Source of the DNA: Neoceratodus forsteri
Taxonomy: Eukaryota; Chordata; Ceratodontiformes; Ceratodontidae
Reading direction: 5' to 3'
Assembly (NCBI GenBank): GCA_016271365.2
Contig: CM057451.1
Location: forward strand, 370,533,501-370,597,500
DNA: 64,000 nt
Part shown: one piece after another, positions 31,846 to 43,525 of the stretch
Numbering within the stretch: position 1 is the stretch's first letter
How the letters are laid out: every line of letters starts with the position of its first letter
Notes under the pieces: model-generated
Told to the model about the DNA's origin: nothing
What the model saw: only the letters and a program-made list of their open reading frames with translations
Database searches by the model: none
Position numbers and translations under genes: made by a program

Positions 31846-34353
31846 CTAAGAGGGAGAAGAGCTAGGAGGTGCCTCCCGAGGACGAGGAGACGGAGGGAGC
31901 CCCTGTAAAAGTCTCCTAGCTCTGGAAGAGAAAAGACGGGTCCCCCGGAAGGCGGAGCGAATCACCCTACGCCGGGCCAGGGGTGACAACCTGGAAAGAC
32001 GAAGCCATGCCGTCCGCCTGATGCAGATCGCTGTCCCCGCAAGCCTGGAAGCCACCTCATTGGCGTCGTAAGATGCCCTTGCTTGGTGTCTTGCCAGCTC
32101 CAGGCCTACCGCGGAGAGGGCAACGGCTTGTCTGGTTTGCTCCGTATCAGGCATAGATGCCAGCAGCTGGGACATCATCGACCACAGATGCCGGTTGTAG
32201 GCAGCGTGGTGAGCCTGATGTGATGCAATACAAGCACTCGCACGAGCAGAAGAGAACACTCTTCGCCCCCAACGGTCGAACTGGAGAGAGTCCGAATCCG
32301 GTGGGCGGTCGTGCGCCAGGCAACGGCGCCCAGAAGGAGTATCCAGGTATACCAAACCTGAGGACGGGTTGGGAAGGGAACCTAGAGACTCAGAGGGGGC
32401 ACAATACCTACGCTGGCAGTCCGCCGGGGCTGGGGAAGAAGCGGCAGGGGACTGCCATGACCGGATAGACGCCTCCTGGAAGGGGATAGGCCAGGAAGGT
32501 ACCACCAGATGCTGGGCACTGAACTCACCAAGGAATTCACGCGTCTCCCGTTCGGTATTGTCTCTTTCAACGTAGGAAATCCGGAGATCCCTCACCATCC
32601 TCGAGAGGAAACGCTGATATTCTGTGAAATCAGCATCGGAGGACAGATGAGCAGGGGGTTCCTCTCCCTCGGAGGAGGGAGACGAGGATGATGGGGAACT
32701 GGAATGCCCAGAGGATTCCTGCGGCGGTGGGGAGAGCCGAAAGACCCGCTCATGCATGTACCTAACGTATGAGGGGAAGGCCGCCGCAGAACCCCTGAAC
32801 TGCTCCCAGGATAACGGACCCGTAGGGCCGACATGGCCTGGGAGTGGGGGTGGTGAAGGCAGAGAGATGGGAGAGGGGCACCTCCGCGGAGGCAACTGCT
32901 CTCTGCGAGGGCTCTGGAATCCGGGGAAAGGAGCCCTGGAGAGGGGGATCCCGGAAATCAGACCAGGCCGCAGAACGGAACTCTGGGGAAGCGGAGCCTG
33001 GAAGAGCCCTGGGGGAGAACCTCCCGTGACGCACGCCGGGACTGCATGGATCCAGAAGGGCAGTCCGCACAAACGCCCGCCGGGGACACCCTAGAACCCT
33101 GGAGGGAGGGGCGCAGGCTCTGCACTTGCTCCTGGCCACCCCCTGAGGTGGCCAAGGAAGACCGAGCAGCAGACCCCTGCCCCTCGACCCCTCGGACTCA
33201 GGAGAGGCCTCCTCCCGACCACAACGCCCCCTGTCCTAAGAGAGGTGACAGCACCCGTGAAGGTAGCTGTCACGGGCCTCAGAGAGGGAGCCTCCCCCGT
33301 CACCCCGCGCCTGCCCCAGGGGCTCCCGGCCACCCCAGCCGGGAACCCTCAGGAGGCGACGAAAGGGGGACAGAGAGGGAGCGGCTGCGCCACCTGGCAC
33401 CTCTAGCCACCGGGGACCCAGACTCCAAGAGTGGGGTGCCAGGATGGGTCCACGCTGAATCATCGCCCCCAGGAGGACGAGACCAGCAGGACCTCAATGC
33501 TGGCCACCCCAGGGGTCCTCGAGGCTACGGGCCGAACGCCCCGTCAGTGAGGCGCCGCTCGCCTCCCTCACGCCGGTAGCAGCCAGGCCTAGCTCCACAC
33601 CCCCAACGGCGCCGGCGAGGCCGGCACCGCCTGGAGGAAGGACCAGGCCCACGGCGCCGGGCGCGTCGGAAGGCGAGGCGGCACCGCCGACGGCGCCGCC
33701 CTGTCCATCGACGCCGCGAACGGCGCCAAGGCCCAAAGCGGATCGCAACGGCGCGCGCTGACCGGCCGCGCCAACGGGCGCTGATCCAAGCGACCGCTAA
33801 CGGCGCCTGATCACCGGCGCCGCTTAACGGGCGCTGACTCAAAACGGCGTTAGAACGCGCTGCTCGAATCACCGGCACCGCGAACGGCGCCAGGATCCGA
33901 ACGGGCGCTGACGGCGGGCGTCAGGGTCCACCCGAAGCAGGCCTGCAAAGACGAGGGCCTCGCCACGGGGGAGCCTGCACTCAAGAGGTGACTGCCGAGG
34001 CGTGCCGCCAAGGCCCCGAAGGACTACGACGCCCCCGCCGACACCAAGAGAAGGGCCTCTCGGCAAGAAAAGACGAGGAGACCTCCTCTCAGATCAGAGT
34101 AGGCCCGGAGGGGACCCGGGAAGGGCCTAGAGACTTACCTGAGAATCCCTTGAGCGACGCCGCCCCTCAAGGTCGGCGGGCTTTGCCGAGCTTGAATGCG
34201 CTGGACTCGAGGACACGGCGGTCCATGGAGAAACAGGTCGCACGTAATCCATGCCGCGGTTGGGTCCCAGGCAACGAAGACAAACGCTGCGCCGGTCCGA
34301 GACGGAGAAATGCCGCCACAGTAACACCGACGCATAGGGGCGCCTGTCTTCAA
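31846..34353 (-). pseudogene. DIRS-C Gag-like protein
   Basis: The longest open stretch is 408 codons (31846-33072). Its C-terminal half has AICIRRTAWLRLSRLSP and FRGTRLFSSRARRLLQ, which align with TGICIRWHSWLRTSGFSP and FNGAYLFGLQAEQAL of DIRS-G Gag and with AWLRCTYLSQDTQ of DIRS-B. The N-terminus is upstream at about 34353: MKTGAPMRRCYCGG followed, across a frameshift, by CLRCLGPNR, a reduced version of the family zinc cluster. The middle (33100-34130) is very GC-rich, with many ggcgcc repeats, and broken frames. The Arg-rich tail seen in B is cut short. It could encode an RNA-packaging protein if repaired in relatives; this copy is frameshifted. Confidence 0.78.
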
Positions 34354-34499
34354 ACACGCTTAGCCCGACCCGACATAACGCCAAATCAACAAGAAAAATA
34401 GTAGGAAACACACCCGCGCTATTAAAGGAAAGAACGCTTCACTGATCGCGCCGAGGTGTGGAAAGAGGAGCTTGACGCAGTGGAGAATGGACGTCCGAA

Positions 34500-34704
34500 A
34501 CAGGTGCTGCCTCGACGGGCGGAGAAACAGAACTGAGTTGGAGGAGGAGTCGGTCGCTACTAACGGCCGCCGCATGACGACGGATGTGTTTCCCAGGGCG
34601 GGTCATAGGCAACTTTTTTAAAAAAAAAAAAGTTTCCTGGACGGTGCGCTGGCCTCGCTTACACCCAGGAAGTAATGAATGGTGAAGATTGACAAGGGAA
34701 GATC
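34500..34704 (-). repeat. DIRS-C right (5') inverted terminal repeat
   Basis: Inverted counterpart of 30204-30420. The outer end gattgacaagggaagat is specific to this side and is mirrored in the ICR second half. Confidence 0.9.
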
Positions 34705-35794
34705 AGTTACTTCCAAACGAGCTGGGTCAGAGTGGACTGTAGGAGAGCCAGCCACAGACGGTAGGAGACACAGAACTAGTAAGAAACTTTTTCTGTTCAG
34801 GTGGAAATTGGGAAGGAGGAACATATGTGTGTGTGTTGGGGGAGGGGGGGCATGGTCTCAGCACTGCTTGAAGAAAACAAGAGAAAGAAGTCTCTGTCCC
34901 ACAAAAGCTGAGGTACCTTCAGCAGGAAAAATAAGCCACACAGGTACTTATAATCTCACTACTTTGTGTTAAAATTAGTACATTTGGTTTGGGATTTTGT
35001 TGCCAGAATCAAGTCATTCAGGAGTTCATTCAGGGTACACGGTGAGAACACGATGTCACAAAGCTGCTCAGTGACTGCCAGTCGGCTTTATGCAAATGAA
35101 AGAACTGAAGCTCTCTCTCATTGGAGTGTGTCAGTCCTTTCAACTACATGAAGTTTCCACCCATAAAACTCTGACCACTGTCACAGACAGCTTGCATGGT
35201 CATTGGTCTGTCAAGGTCGAGCCCAATGCAGCTTGCCCTGCATTGGACACGACACTAACACACCTCTGAAAAGTCATTCATTCTAACAAAAATGTTTTTT
35301 GCGCATGCGAAGCAAACATAAAAATGAAATTCACACATTCACGTGATCTATATTTAACTGTATTAGAGTAAACTGGGCAGACTGAGTGGGCCAGGCAGTC
35401 CTTTTCTGCTGACACATTCTATGTTTCTAAACACTTAAGTGAAAAGGCTACATTTTGCATTTTTTTATATAAACAATGTTCTAGATAGTTCTCTTCAAGG
35501 AACTGGGAACGTGAAATGTCCATTATGTCACAGTCTATGTACATAACTCTAAGCATAAACCATCAAAATATTCAGATTTTTGTACACACGGTCAAAACTC
35601 TAAATTACTGGTTCCATGAAGAGAACTGTACAGAATGTTTACCATAAATTGTTGTATTTATGCAACACTAGCTGAGCAAAAATCTTTCCAAATATATAAT
35701 GAAGGCATGCTTGTATCTCTTAACAAAGAGAGCACCCCGAAGTGTGTTACAGCACTTATAAAATGGTCTAATATTTTATTTTTTATTTTATTTT
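34705..35794. other. mostly unassigned; contains a CR1 3' tail
   Basis: 35372-35435 carries gggcagactgagtgggccag and then cattctatgtttct, the end signature of the CR1 elements at 45790-45843 and 47200-47257. The remainder shows no gene. Confidence 0.65.
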
Positions 35795-37650
35795 GTTTTT
35801 GTTAATCAGGTAGGGATACACTAGGCAGATAGTTGCCTATTTTCAGGCACGACCCAGGAGGTTACAGACAGGGTTGGTATTAGACACACAGCATGAACAT
35901 GGGGTTTCGACTGGTACAGTACACAGTTTAACAATACAGTTAAGGGACAGGAATACAAAGTACATTCCAAGAGAATTTTCAATTACATGTGACAATTGCC
36001 CAAAGAGGCTCGTAAACATAAAATACAGACAAATGCAATAATCTAGATGGTGAATATTTCCACATCACATTTACACATCATGCACCTGAATCAGCCCTAT
36101 ATAGGAGCGAGAGCAACAGCTTTGGAGTAGGAAGATGGACAGCAAGACATTTCAAGGTGAAGGAATTAGGACTAATATTATGTTGAGCAAGTGCATTGAG
36201 AACGTTGGAACAATAGGGTATGGAGTTGTTGTCTAAAAGAGATGGGTGAATGGCACCAACATACATTTAGGGGGGTGCTATTACAGAGTTTGGGGGCTAC
36301 AATTGTAAAAGCCACAGTGCCATATTTGGATTTTGCCCTAGGAATGGACAGGAGGCCACAGTTGGAGGATCTTGGGGAGTAATGGTTATTGTTGGGTATG
36401 AGGAGGGATAGTAGGGATTGAGGCATCTGGTTATGTAAGGTTCTATATATAATTCTCCCTATGGTAAGGTCATACAAGACTGAGGGGGGGAGCCAGCCCA
36501 GCTTGTTATAAAGAGTGCAATGGTGGGTGAGACAATTACATGCCAGTGCAAAACTACAAATATTATATCCCACTTCCCCTTTGCAAGGAGGGTAGTGGGG
36601 GTGCAAGAGAAGACAGGGAGACCATAGGTAAGCTTGGGGAGGAAAAGACTGTTGCCAACTGTCTTACATGCTGATGAAGAAAGATAAGGGCTGGCATGGT
36701 ATACTAGCCTGAGGCTAGAGTTTACTGCCTTACAAATGGAAGTGAGATGCAGAGAGAAATCCAAGGAGGGGTCGAGAGTGACCTCGAGGTACTTAAAGAC
36801 AGAGACTGCTTCCAAGGGGGAACTGTCATCGCACAATACTGTTAACGGGGGCAGTTAACTTTAAGTCAATGTGGGGTTCCAAATAGCACTGCTTGTGTCT
36901 TGGTGTGGTTCAGGATAAGTTTATTATCTTTTAGCCAGGCCTGGACGGTCCTTAGGTCAGAGGTTAAGGCTTTACTGATGTCATCCACTTTGGCAGCATT
37001 ATTGAAGAATACCAGATCATCCGCATAAAGAAGAGTGGTACTGTGTTTAAAACAGCATTGTATAGAATTGATATACAGTGAGAAAAGCAAAGGTCCGAGC
37101 ATAGAACCTTGAGGGATGCCTAGGAGGGAAGGGAGGAACTCTGAAAATGCTGCACTGAACCGGAATAATTGTTTTCTGTGGGATAAGTAGCTGGAGAACC
37201 AGGATAGGGCACTACCTGAAATTCCCACGGCACTTAGATTACTGAGGAGGAAGGGGTGATCGACTGTGTCAAAGGCATTCATGAGGCCTATGAATACAGC
37301 TCCAGTGTAGTCGCCCCTGTCAAAAGAGGCAAATATACTGTTGGTTAATGTCAGGAGTGCTGACGTGGTGCAGTGACCTTTTCGGAAACCGAATTAGGTG
37401 GGACAAAGGAGGTCATATTTAGCAAGATAAGAGGTTAGTTGGTCAGCAATAGCTTTTTCTAGGAGTTTACCGAGTACAGGAAGGATGGCGATAGGCCTAT
37501 AATTAGAGATAAGTTTGTTGTTTCCTTTTCTGAATACAGAAACTATGTTGGATATTTTCCAGGTGGATGGTACAGTGTTGGAGGAAACAGACAAACTGAT
37601 GATTCTGGTCACTGGGGCTGCCAAGTATATACCGGACTGATGATGCAGGG
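35795..37650 (-). mobile_element. LINE-2: 5'-truncated L2/Rex1-like LINE
   Basis: Minus-strand LINE holding RT and C-terminal regions. It ends in a tail with a short hairpin (aggcagatagttgccta) at about 35822-35838 and a T-rich end at 35775-35800. It is 5'-truncated at about 37650, where a plus-strand SINE abuts. The endonuclease is absent. Confidence 0.85.
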
Positions 37651-37663
37651 ATGGCACTACCAC
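36078..37663 (-). pseudogene. LINE-2 ORF2 reverse transcriptase
   Basis: RT blocks are VPSTWKISNIVSVFRKGNN, NYRPIAILPVLGKLLEKAI, MNAFDTVDHPFLL, GIPQGSMLGPLLFSLYIN and the catalytic LLYADDLVFF (YADD intact), then LILNHTKTQAVLF and FKYLEVTLD. The C-terminal domain continues to 36078 with frameshifts near 37400-37280, 36860 and 36600. Decayed but complete from RT block 1 onward. Confidence 0.88.
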
Positions 37664-38140
37664 TTGCAGCGCCGATGTCCCGGGTTCGGAAGCGAGCTCT
37701 AGGCATCAGAAGGCTGGCTGGAGGGGGGAGGAGGATTGAGAGTCTGCAGGACTACTCTCCTCCTCCGGAGAGGAGGGTGGTCAAGAGCTCGGGGCTTGAC
37801 TGAACCTTGGCGAAGGTCAGGGAAAAGACACAGTCCAAATTACGGAGGTAGGGAGATGTGGCAGACATTGGCATGCGTGCCTTGACATCATGTCTCTCGG
37901 GGGATGAAAGCAGGAAAAATTTCTGTCGCGCATGATGACCGCCGGCCTCTGCAGGCCACTGACTCAAGGTGCTTCCTCAATCTGGATCCAGTCTGGCAGG
38001 TCGAGGGAGTCCCCGCCCCCTGCCATAGAGGGCAAGCCGTGGGGGATATAAGGAGAGGTAAGTCCTGCGAAAAGCCGGGGTGATGGGGGCTGGGAGGACT
38101 GGCAAGGAGAAGGGCCGGCTGGGAAAGGGACAGTAAAAAT
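37651..38140 (+). mobile_element. tRNA-derived SINE
   Basis: The head gggatggcactaccacttgc includes a B-box-like gggttcgga. The body block is ggactactctcctcctccgg followed by agaggaggg, and the end is A-rich (aaaaataaaaaaataaaatc). It shares its body with the SINEs at 52805 and 60905. The 5' boundary with LINE-2 is approximate. Confidence 0.7.
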
Positions 38141-39296
38141 AAAAAAATAAAATCGCCTTGTATGGAACATTTTGCCTTTTAGGGCACCTATAGGCATATC
38201 AGGTGACCTGGTCAGTCCAATTAAAGCACAGTATCTCGAGCCCATTTATAACATCACACATACGGCTGATTTAAACGTTATAGCTTTTACAATGATGTTC
38301 TATAAATCAACTACACAATGGTTGGACTCAAAATACAATCTTTATCAACATTTGTTAGCGTGAAGGACTTTCATGGGGTCCTGCCCCCTCTTGCATATTC
38401 AGAGTCCAGCCAGTGCATATACCCTATATGTGGGCAATAACATAGGGATGGGTGTATGTTTGTTGGAAGCTATAGGCACTCCCTTCAATACATACTGAGG
38501 CACAAGGCTGCATGCTCCTCAGCACACACCACAGGAGTACGTCAACGAATGCAGCACCCTGGAGTATATTATTACACTTATGAAATGGCCTGGTATTTAA
38601 AGGCTGGCTTCAAAAATGCAGGACACACTGCATTTGGGAATACATATAGGCACAGCGAGTGGCCTGGTTCGTTCAGTAAGACAGCAGTATTTGAAGTGGC
38701 CATCTTAACCCACTAGATATAAAGAGAATAAATGATAGGAAGTATACAATTGAGAGGGGCTAATTAGCTCAAGAAACCACAAGCCCAAAAGGGGGACTAG
38801 GTTTACTGAACTAAATACCCCCCTAATGACAGATTTCCTATGGTACACTTACCCGTCATTTATTTTATAAAACATTACGATGATCTGTTTTCTTTTTGTT
38901 TAACCTAAATTTGTTTGGTGATTATTTCCTTGTTTTTTCTTTGCATTTTGTGTCCTTGTTTTTTTCTTTAGTGTAGTGGCATTTAGGACAGAAGGGAGAT
39001 CTGGATGTCACTGTCTAATGACCTGGCTAGGGATGGGCTGGGGTTGAGCTGGTATAGTGCAGGGGGAGTTTAGGGAGCTTGGGAAGGGTCTTAGGTAGCA
39101 CGCTCAGTGGCTTGCTTTTGCTGAGGTGCTGCCTGTCTGAGGGGGACGGAGCTTCACATGGGAGCTTCAACTCATGGTTGAAGGAATGGTGCAGAGAGGA
39201 GAGGTTTGGCTACAACTGGGACTGGGGGATCCATCTGGAGAGATAAAGGCCTATACAGATGTGATGGCCTGCATCCATCCGAAAGGGGAAACACAG
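38141..39296. other. no gene recognised
   Basis: Two weakly similar segments (about 38170-38240 and 38630-38700, both with tataggca, tggcctggt/gacctggt and cagtat) and a piece resembling 35725-35775 suggest a decayed dispersed repeat. No coding sequence. Confidence 0.45.
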
Positions 39297-39744
39297 TCAA
39301 TCAATCAATCAATCAAAATCAATCAAAATCTTTATTTATTCAGGCGAACATCATTGAGCAAAGCTCATTTACAAGATGGACCTGAGTGGTCATACAAATG
39401 AGGATACAAATATTATTACATAGACAAGAATAGCATAAATAACAATATAATGGCAAGAAATGAATGTATACAACAATTTACATATATACAAGGAGCAGTA
39501 GAACCATTTTGCCTGCAAGAAAAATGTGGGCAAAGGGTACAGCAGGAATACAATATAAAATTATAGGGTCTAACTAGCTTTTGTGAGAATAGATAGGTGA
39601 GTCGGAAGATAGAATATGAAACAATATAATGGACGGAAAAGAAAGGTGGGCGGGTAGGGTAGGGATTATGGTTTATAAAAGCAATTGCAGAGCTCTGGAA
39701 AAGGGCGGAGAAACAGTCTTTTGAAGGATGTCAGAGGTAGAAGG

Positions 39745-41126
39745 CTATCTAGCTTCATGGATTTTTGGAGAGAGTTCCATGCAACTGCTAAAGTATAGCT
39801 GAAAGCAGCCTCCCATACCGGTGCAGGCAATGGGGACCTGTAACATGATGAGTTTACTGATCCTTAAAGTGTATGGCCTAGTTGTAATTTGGGTAAAGCA
39901 ATCAGTGATATAGGTAGGTAGTTTGTCTGTTAACGCTTTGAATGTCCAGATAACAGCATTCCTAGTCCTTCTGTGCTGTAATGATGTCCAATTGACTGCC
40001 ATATAAAGGGAGCAATGATGGGTGCTGGGGAAGGTCAGTAATAAATCTTATGGCCCCAGGATACAGGGTGTCCAGTTTTGTAAGAGATGACCTGGACAAT
40101 GGCAGTAGATAAAATCAGCATAATCAATGAGGGATAGGAATGAGGCCTGAATTAACCTTTTTTTGGAGTCACTGTTTAGGTAATGCTTTATTCTAAAGAA
40201 TAGTCCAAGCCTCTGTCTTAGCTTTTAAGTAGCTCTTCAATATGGACTGAATAGTCAAGCCTGTTATCTACCCAGACTCCAAGATATTTGAAATTATCAA
40301 CAAATTCAAGTTTCTTCCAAGTAAGGTGGATAAATGTAGGGTGGTGGATGCTAAGGTATGGGTAGAGCAACTCTTGTGGCAAAGAACATGGCTTTTGTCT
40401 TTTTGCATTTAGAAGTAGTTTTTGTCAAGGAGGTTGCTGCAGAATGGAAAATTCGGATTGTAACAGTTCACAGGCTTTGGAAGGTGAGGATTGCTGACAT
40501 ATAATACAGTATCATCAGCAAACAGATGAATGTTAGATTGAGTGAGGTTGGCATCAATATTGTTTATATAAATAGCAAAGAGGATAGGCCAAGAATAGAA
40601 CCTGTGGTACACCCCTTAGCAGTGGTTTTGAGGTGGATAGGTAATTTCCATTTTAACCAGTTGTGACCTATTTGAAAGGTAATCCTAAACCAGTTGAGTG
40701 ACAGGGAATCCAGGCCTATTGAGTTAAGGGAGGTGATTAATAAGTCGTGATCCACAGTGTCAAAGGCTTTACTCAAATCCAGAAACACAGCACAGGTACA
40801 ATTTTTCTTATCCAAGGTAGTCTGCCAACGTTGGTTACCTTAGCTAAGGCAGTAATGGTGCTATGCTTTGATCTAAATCCAGATTGTGCAGAGTTTAGAA
40901 GGTTGTTGTTATCCAAATAGTCCCTTAACTGAGAGTTTACTAGTTTTTCGAGCAACTTGGATAAAACTGGTAGAATGGAGATAGGTCTGTAATTGTTGAG
41001 ATCTCTAGTATCACCAGATTTGAGTAATGGAACCACTTGAGCTGTTTTCCAAGTAGAGGGAATGGATCCAGTAGTTAGGAAAGATTGAAGAGATGAGTGA
41101 GGGGACAGATAAGACATGTGAAGCAA
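39745..41126 (-). pseudogene. LINE-3 ORF2 reverse transcriptase and C-terminus
   Basis: Blocks are [76 protein letters not shown](L) and the catalytic HLFADDTVLYV (FADD). The C-terminal part is at 39745-40002 (TRNAVIWTFKAL). Frameshifts lie near 40830, 40590 and 40400. Confidence 0.87.
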
Positions 41127-41400
41127 TTTTCAGGAAATAGGGATCCAGGAGTCTGCACCTGCACTCTTATTAGTGTCTAAATTAGAGAGGAGATCTTCCA
41201 CTTCTTTCACGGATATTGGGATGAAGGAAAAGTTGAAGTGGTCATTTGCCCCACAGTAGTTTGCAGGTTCAAGGAAGATCTCAGGATATTTGCTGGTGAA
41301 GAGTCAAATGCTAGGCCAGCTGTGGTGAAGTGAGCATTGAAGGTATTTAAGATTTCTTGTTTACCTGTAATTTCTGTATCATTTAGTATCAGTTTGGAGG

Positions 41401-42540
41401 TTAAGGCAGGAGTAGACTTTGGCCCAGGAGTCCTTTTATTGTACCCCAGAGTCTGGATGGGTTATTGTAGGAGGCATCCAATTCAGCTGTATAGTAGGCA
41501 GTTTGGCAGTTCTTATTTTTTGTACATGAATTCCTTGCTTTTCTGAAATTTAGCCAATCTCTGATGTCCTTTGTTTTTCTTGCCTTTTTCCACAGTTTGT
41601 CTCTGGTTCTCAAGGCTGCTTTAAGCTCAGAGGTGAACCAAGGCAGGATTTTACCTAGTTCTGATACTGGTGATAGGTGCATGAATATTGAGGGCATTAT
41701 TGATAATATCCTTTAAAGTCTGGAGAGCTGTTTCAACAGAGGTTGTAAGATAGAAATCTTGCCAATGTATTGTATAACTCAGGTCATGGAGGTAGCCTGA
41801 GATATCAAAGTTCTTTTGACCTTTTGAGGACAAATTCTGCAGGATTTGGTAGTTTGGGTGTGGATCTTTGCCGCGCTATAGGGTAATGGTCACTCACATC
41901 ACTCGGCAGTACACCTGCATGTGAATATAATTGAGGTTTGTTTACCAACATAATATCCAGGAGTGAGCTATTGCTGGAATTTCTTAGGTTGATCCTAGTT
42001 GGGTCTTTAATCAGCTGTGTGAATCCATAGGTGTCACAAAAAGGTTATCAGAGGTGCAGATACATTAGACAGCCAGTTTAAATTCAAATCACCAAGGATA
42101 ATGGTATCTTCAGGGCCTAGGTTGAGAATTGACCCTAGGTGAGAAAGCAGTTTAAGGCCTGCAGAGGGAGGTCTATAGCATCCAATCAGTTTAAATGAAG
42201 ATGAATTAGGAAGGGACAATTTGATTGACAGACATTCAAATTCATTTGGCCTCGATGTGCTGATGAGGCAGGTTGCAGAGAAAGTGTCCTTAATGTATAT
42301 GGCCACCCCACCACCCCTGGATGGGCGATCTGCTCTGAAGAGCTGATAATTAGGAAGGTTTACAACACTGTCTTCTGTTGTAGGCCTGAGCCAAGATTCA
42401 GAAATGACCAGGAAATCTGGAAGAGTATGTGCCACCCAAGCCTGTATTAAGGTGAACTTTTTTAGGAGGCTGCAAGCATTAAAGTGTATGAAGCTTAGGC
42501 CTTTTATGGAGGTCAGATCAGCAGGGGAAGATAAACTTAC
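41401..42540 (-). pseudogene. LINE-3 ORF2 AP-like endonuclease
   Basis: It begins SFIHFNACSLLKKFTLIQAW, then LPDFLVISESWL, GGGVAIYIKDTF, LIGCYRPPSAG and IILGDLNLNWLS. After a frameshift near 42030 the SDH region lies near 41890 (the plus strand there shows the complement of a SDVSDHYPI-like reading). A linker to RT follows at 41401-41697 (LPWFTSELKAALRTRDKLWK). A recognisable AP-endonuclease fold with the Glu and Asn positions present. Confidence 0.85.
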
Positions 42541-42543
42541 AAT

Positions 42544-42949
42544 GGGGCCAGGATTAATCTCTATAGTGCCAATGCAGAAAAGGAGGTAAACGATTCATTT
42601 GAGAAGGGCACCAAGGGAAAGGGATAGAGAGTGACCAGAACGTTTCCTCTTAATCCTAGGTGCCCACTGTGTAATGAGAGATGGTCCTGTTATATGGGTG
42701 TGTCTTTTATCATAACATAGGAGTCTGATGGACATTAGTCATTAATGCATGATTTAAATTTACTTTGATGAACATTTGAACTAGCCGAGGGTGGTGGTGG
42801 AAAGAATCGGGGAGGCAGAAACTTACTTCTTCCCGCAGGCTGAAGGAGAGAGTAAGGAGAATCTGAGGGGAGAGGGGTACCCCAGGATGCAAATCAATAA
42901 AGGAAGTGCAGTGGTAGAAACAAACAGGGATTACGAAGGAACATAACAA
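42544..42949 (-). pseudogene. LINE-3 ORF2 N-terminal leader ending in a 2A-like motif
   Basis: The leader, which I read as the region before the endonuclease, has two overlapping frames (42710-42949, then LCYDKRHTHITGPS onward). It ends IVYLLFCIGTIEINPGP, with NPGP encoded by aatcctggcccc at 42544-42555. This fits the 2A consensus D[VI]ExNPGP at every position except the first Asp (Thr here). A stop codon lies 13 codons before the NPGP (LLK-stop-IVYLL). The Leu-rich approach is also typical. The endonuclease starts about 15 codons later, as in other LINEs with ORF2 2A peptides. Confidence 0.72.
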
Positions 42950-43510
42950 CTAGATTAGTCAGATGGGGGTGAATCAGCCCCTGCCCCTGACCACTGTAAC
43001 ATGAGCGAGAGGGGGTTGGGTCCTATAATTGGAACACATATAATTTGTGCATGGGAAGGTAACTGGAAAGCAACTATGGGGGGGGCCATGAGATATTGAA
43101 GATATGCCATGAAAACTTACATTTTTCCTTCTCTTCTTTTTGTAAGTCCTGGTACAGAGTCTTTTATAGCACTACTTAGTATCATTTTACAGTATTATGA
43201 TTTAGATTTTATTAAGGTATGCTTAGGCATAATATTTTAAGTTAATGACATAGAAAAGATACAGAGAGTGAAGGTTAACTCTCTAAAGTTACTATAAAGT
43301 TCTAAGAAACTGTTCATATTGGGTTCTTAGAGAAATGCCGTAAGGCAGAAACAGACAAATGGCTATTTCCTAAAAATGTGTAGCTGAGTGTAGGAGATCA
43401 GCTATTAGTCTTTTATGTATAAAACTGGAATGGTTTTGATTTGCAGTTTGTTTATTGTCGATAACTGTATGAATAGATGTAAGCTTTCAATAAACTTGAA
43501 GTATAAAAAA
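42931..43510 (+). mobile_element. poly(A)-tailed insertion with 15-bp target duplication
   Basis: agaaacaaacaggga is present on both sides (42916-42930 and 43511-43525). The insert of 580 bp ends with an AATAAA signal (43489-43494) and a short A-run (43504-43510). These are the marks of target-primed insertion of a polyadenylated RNA. The insert has no ORF and I cannot name it: a processed RNA, a 3' UTR-only LINE piece or a SINE are all possible. Confidence 0.82.
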
Positions 43511-43525
43511 AGAAACAAACAGGGA

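Larger units (their letters stand above)
30204..34704 (-). mobile_element. DIRS-C: Gag-only DIRS element with intact cis structure
   Basis: An element of 4.5 kb on the minus strand with inverted terminal repeats at both ends and an ICR that joins the complements of both termini. The only coding content is a Gag-like region (31846-34353). No RT, RNase H or recombinase motif is found on either strand. Between the ICR and the left repeat is 1.2 kb of non-coding DNA. Sequence just inside the ICR (31735-31770, ctcctcttcccctggaggg) resembles the recombinase 3' flank of B and F (a ctccatggaggaggga-type block), so RT-RNase H-recombinase were probably lost by internal deletion. If mobile, it must be non-autonomous. 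Confidence 0.87.
39297..42915 (-). mobile_element. LINE-3: near full-length L2/Rex1-like LINE
   Basis: Minus-strand LINE with an ORF2 leader, a 2A-like motif, endonuclease, RT and C-terminal domain. The 3' end has a hairpin (attgagcaaagctcat at about 39350) followed by tattcagg and a (caat)n-like simple tail at 39297-39325. That tail type is typical of L2/Rex1-like LINEs. The upstream limit is uncertain; a separate insertion begins at 42931. Confidence 0.85.

Noticed and set aside
31846..33072. 408-codon open frame as a host protein gene
   Set aside because: Its conserved segment (ICIR..AWLR...F.G..LF) matches Gag of DIRS-G and DIRS-B, and it lies between DIRS terminal repeats.
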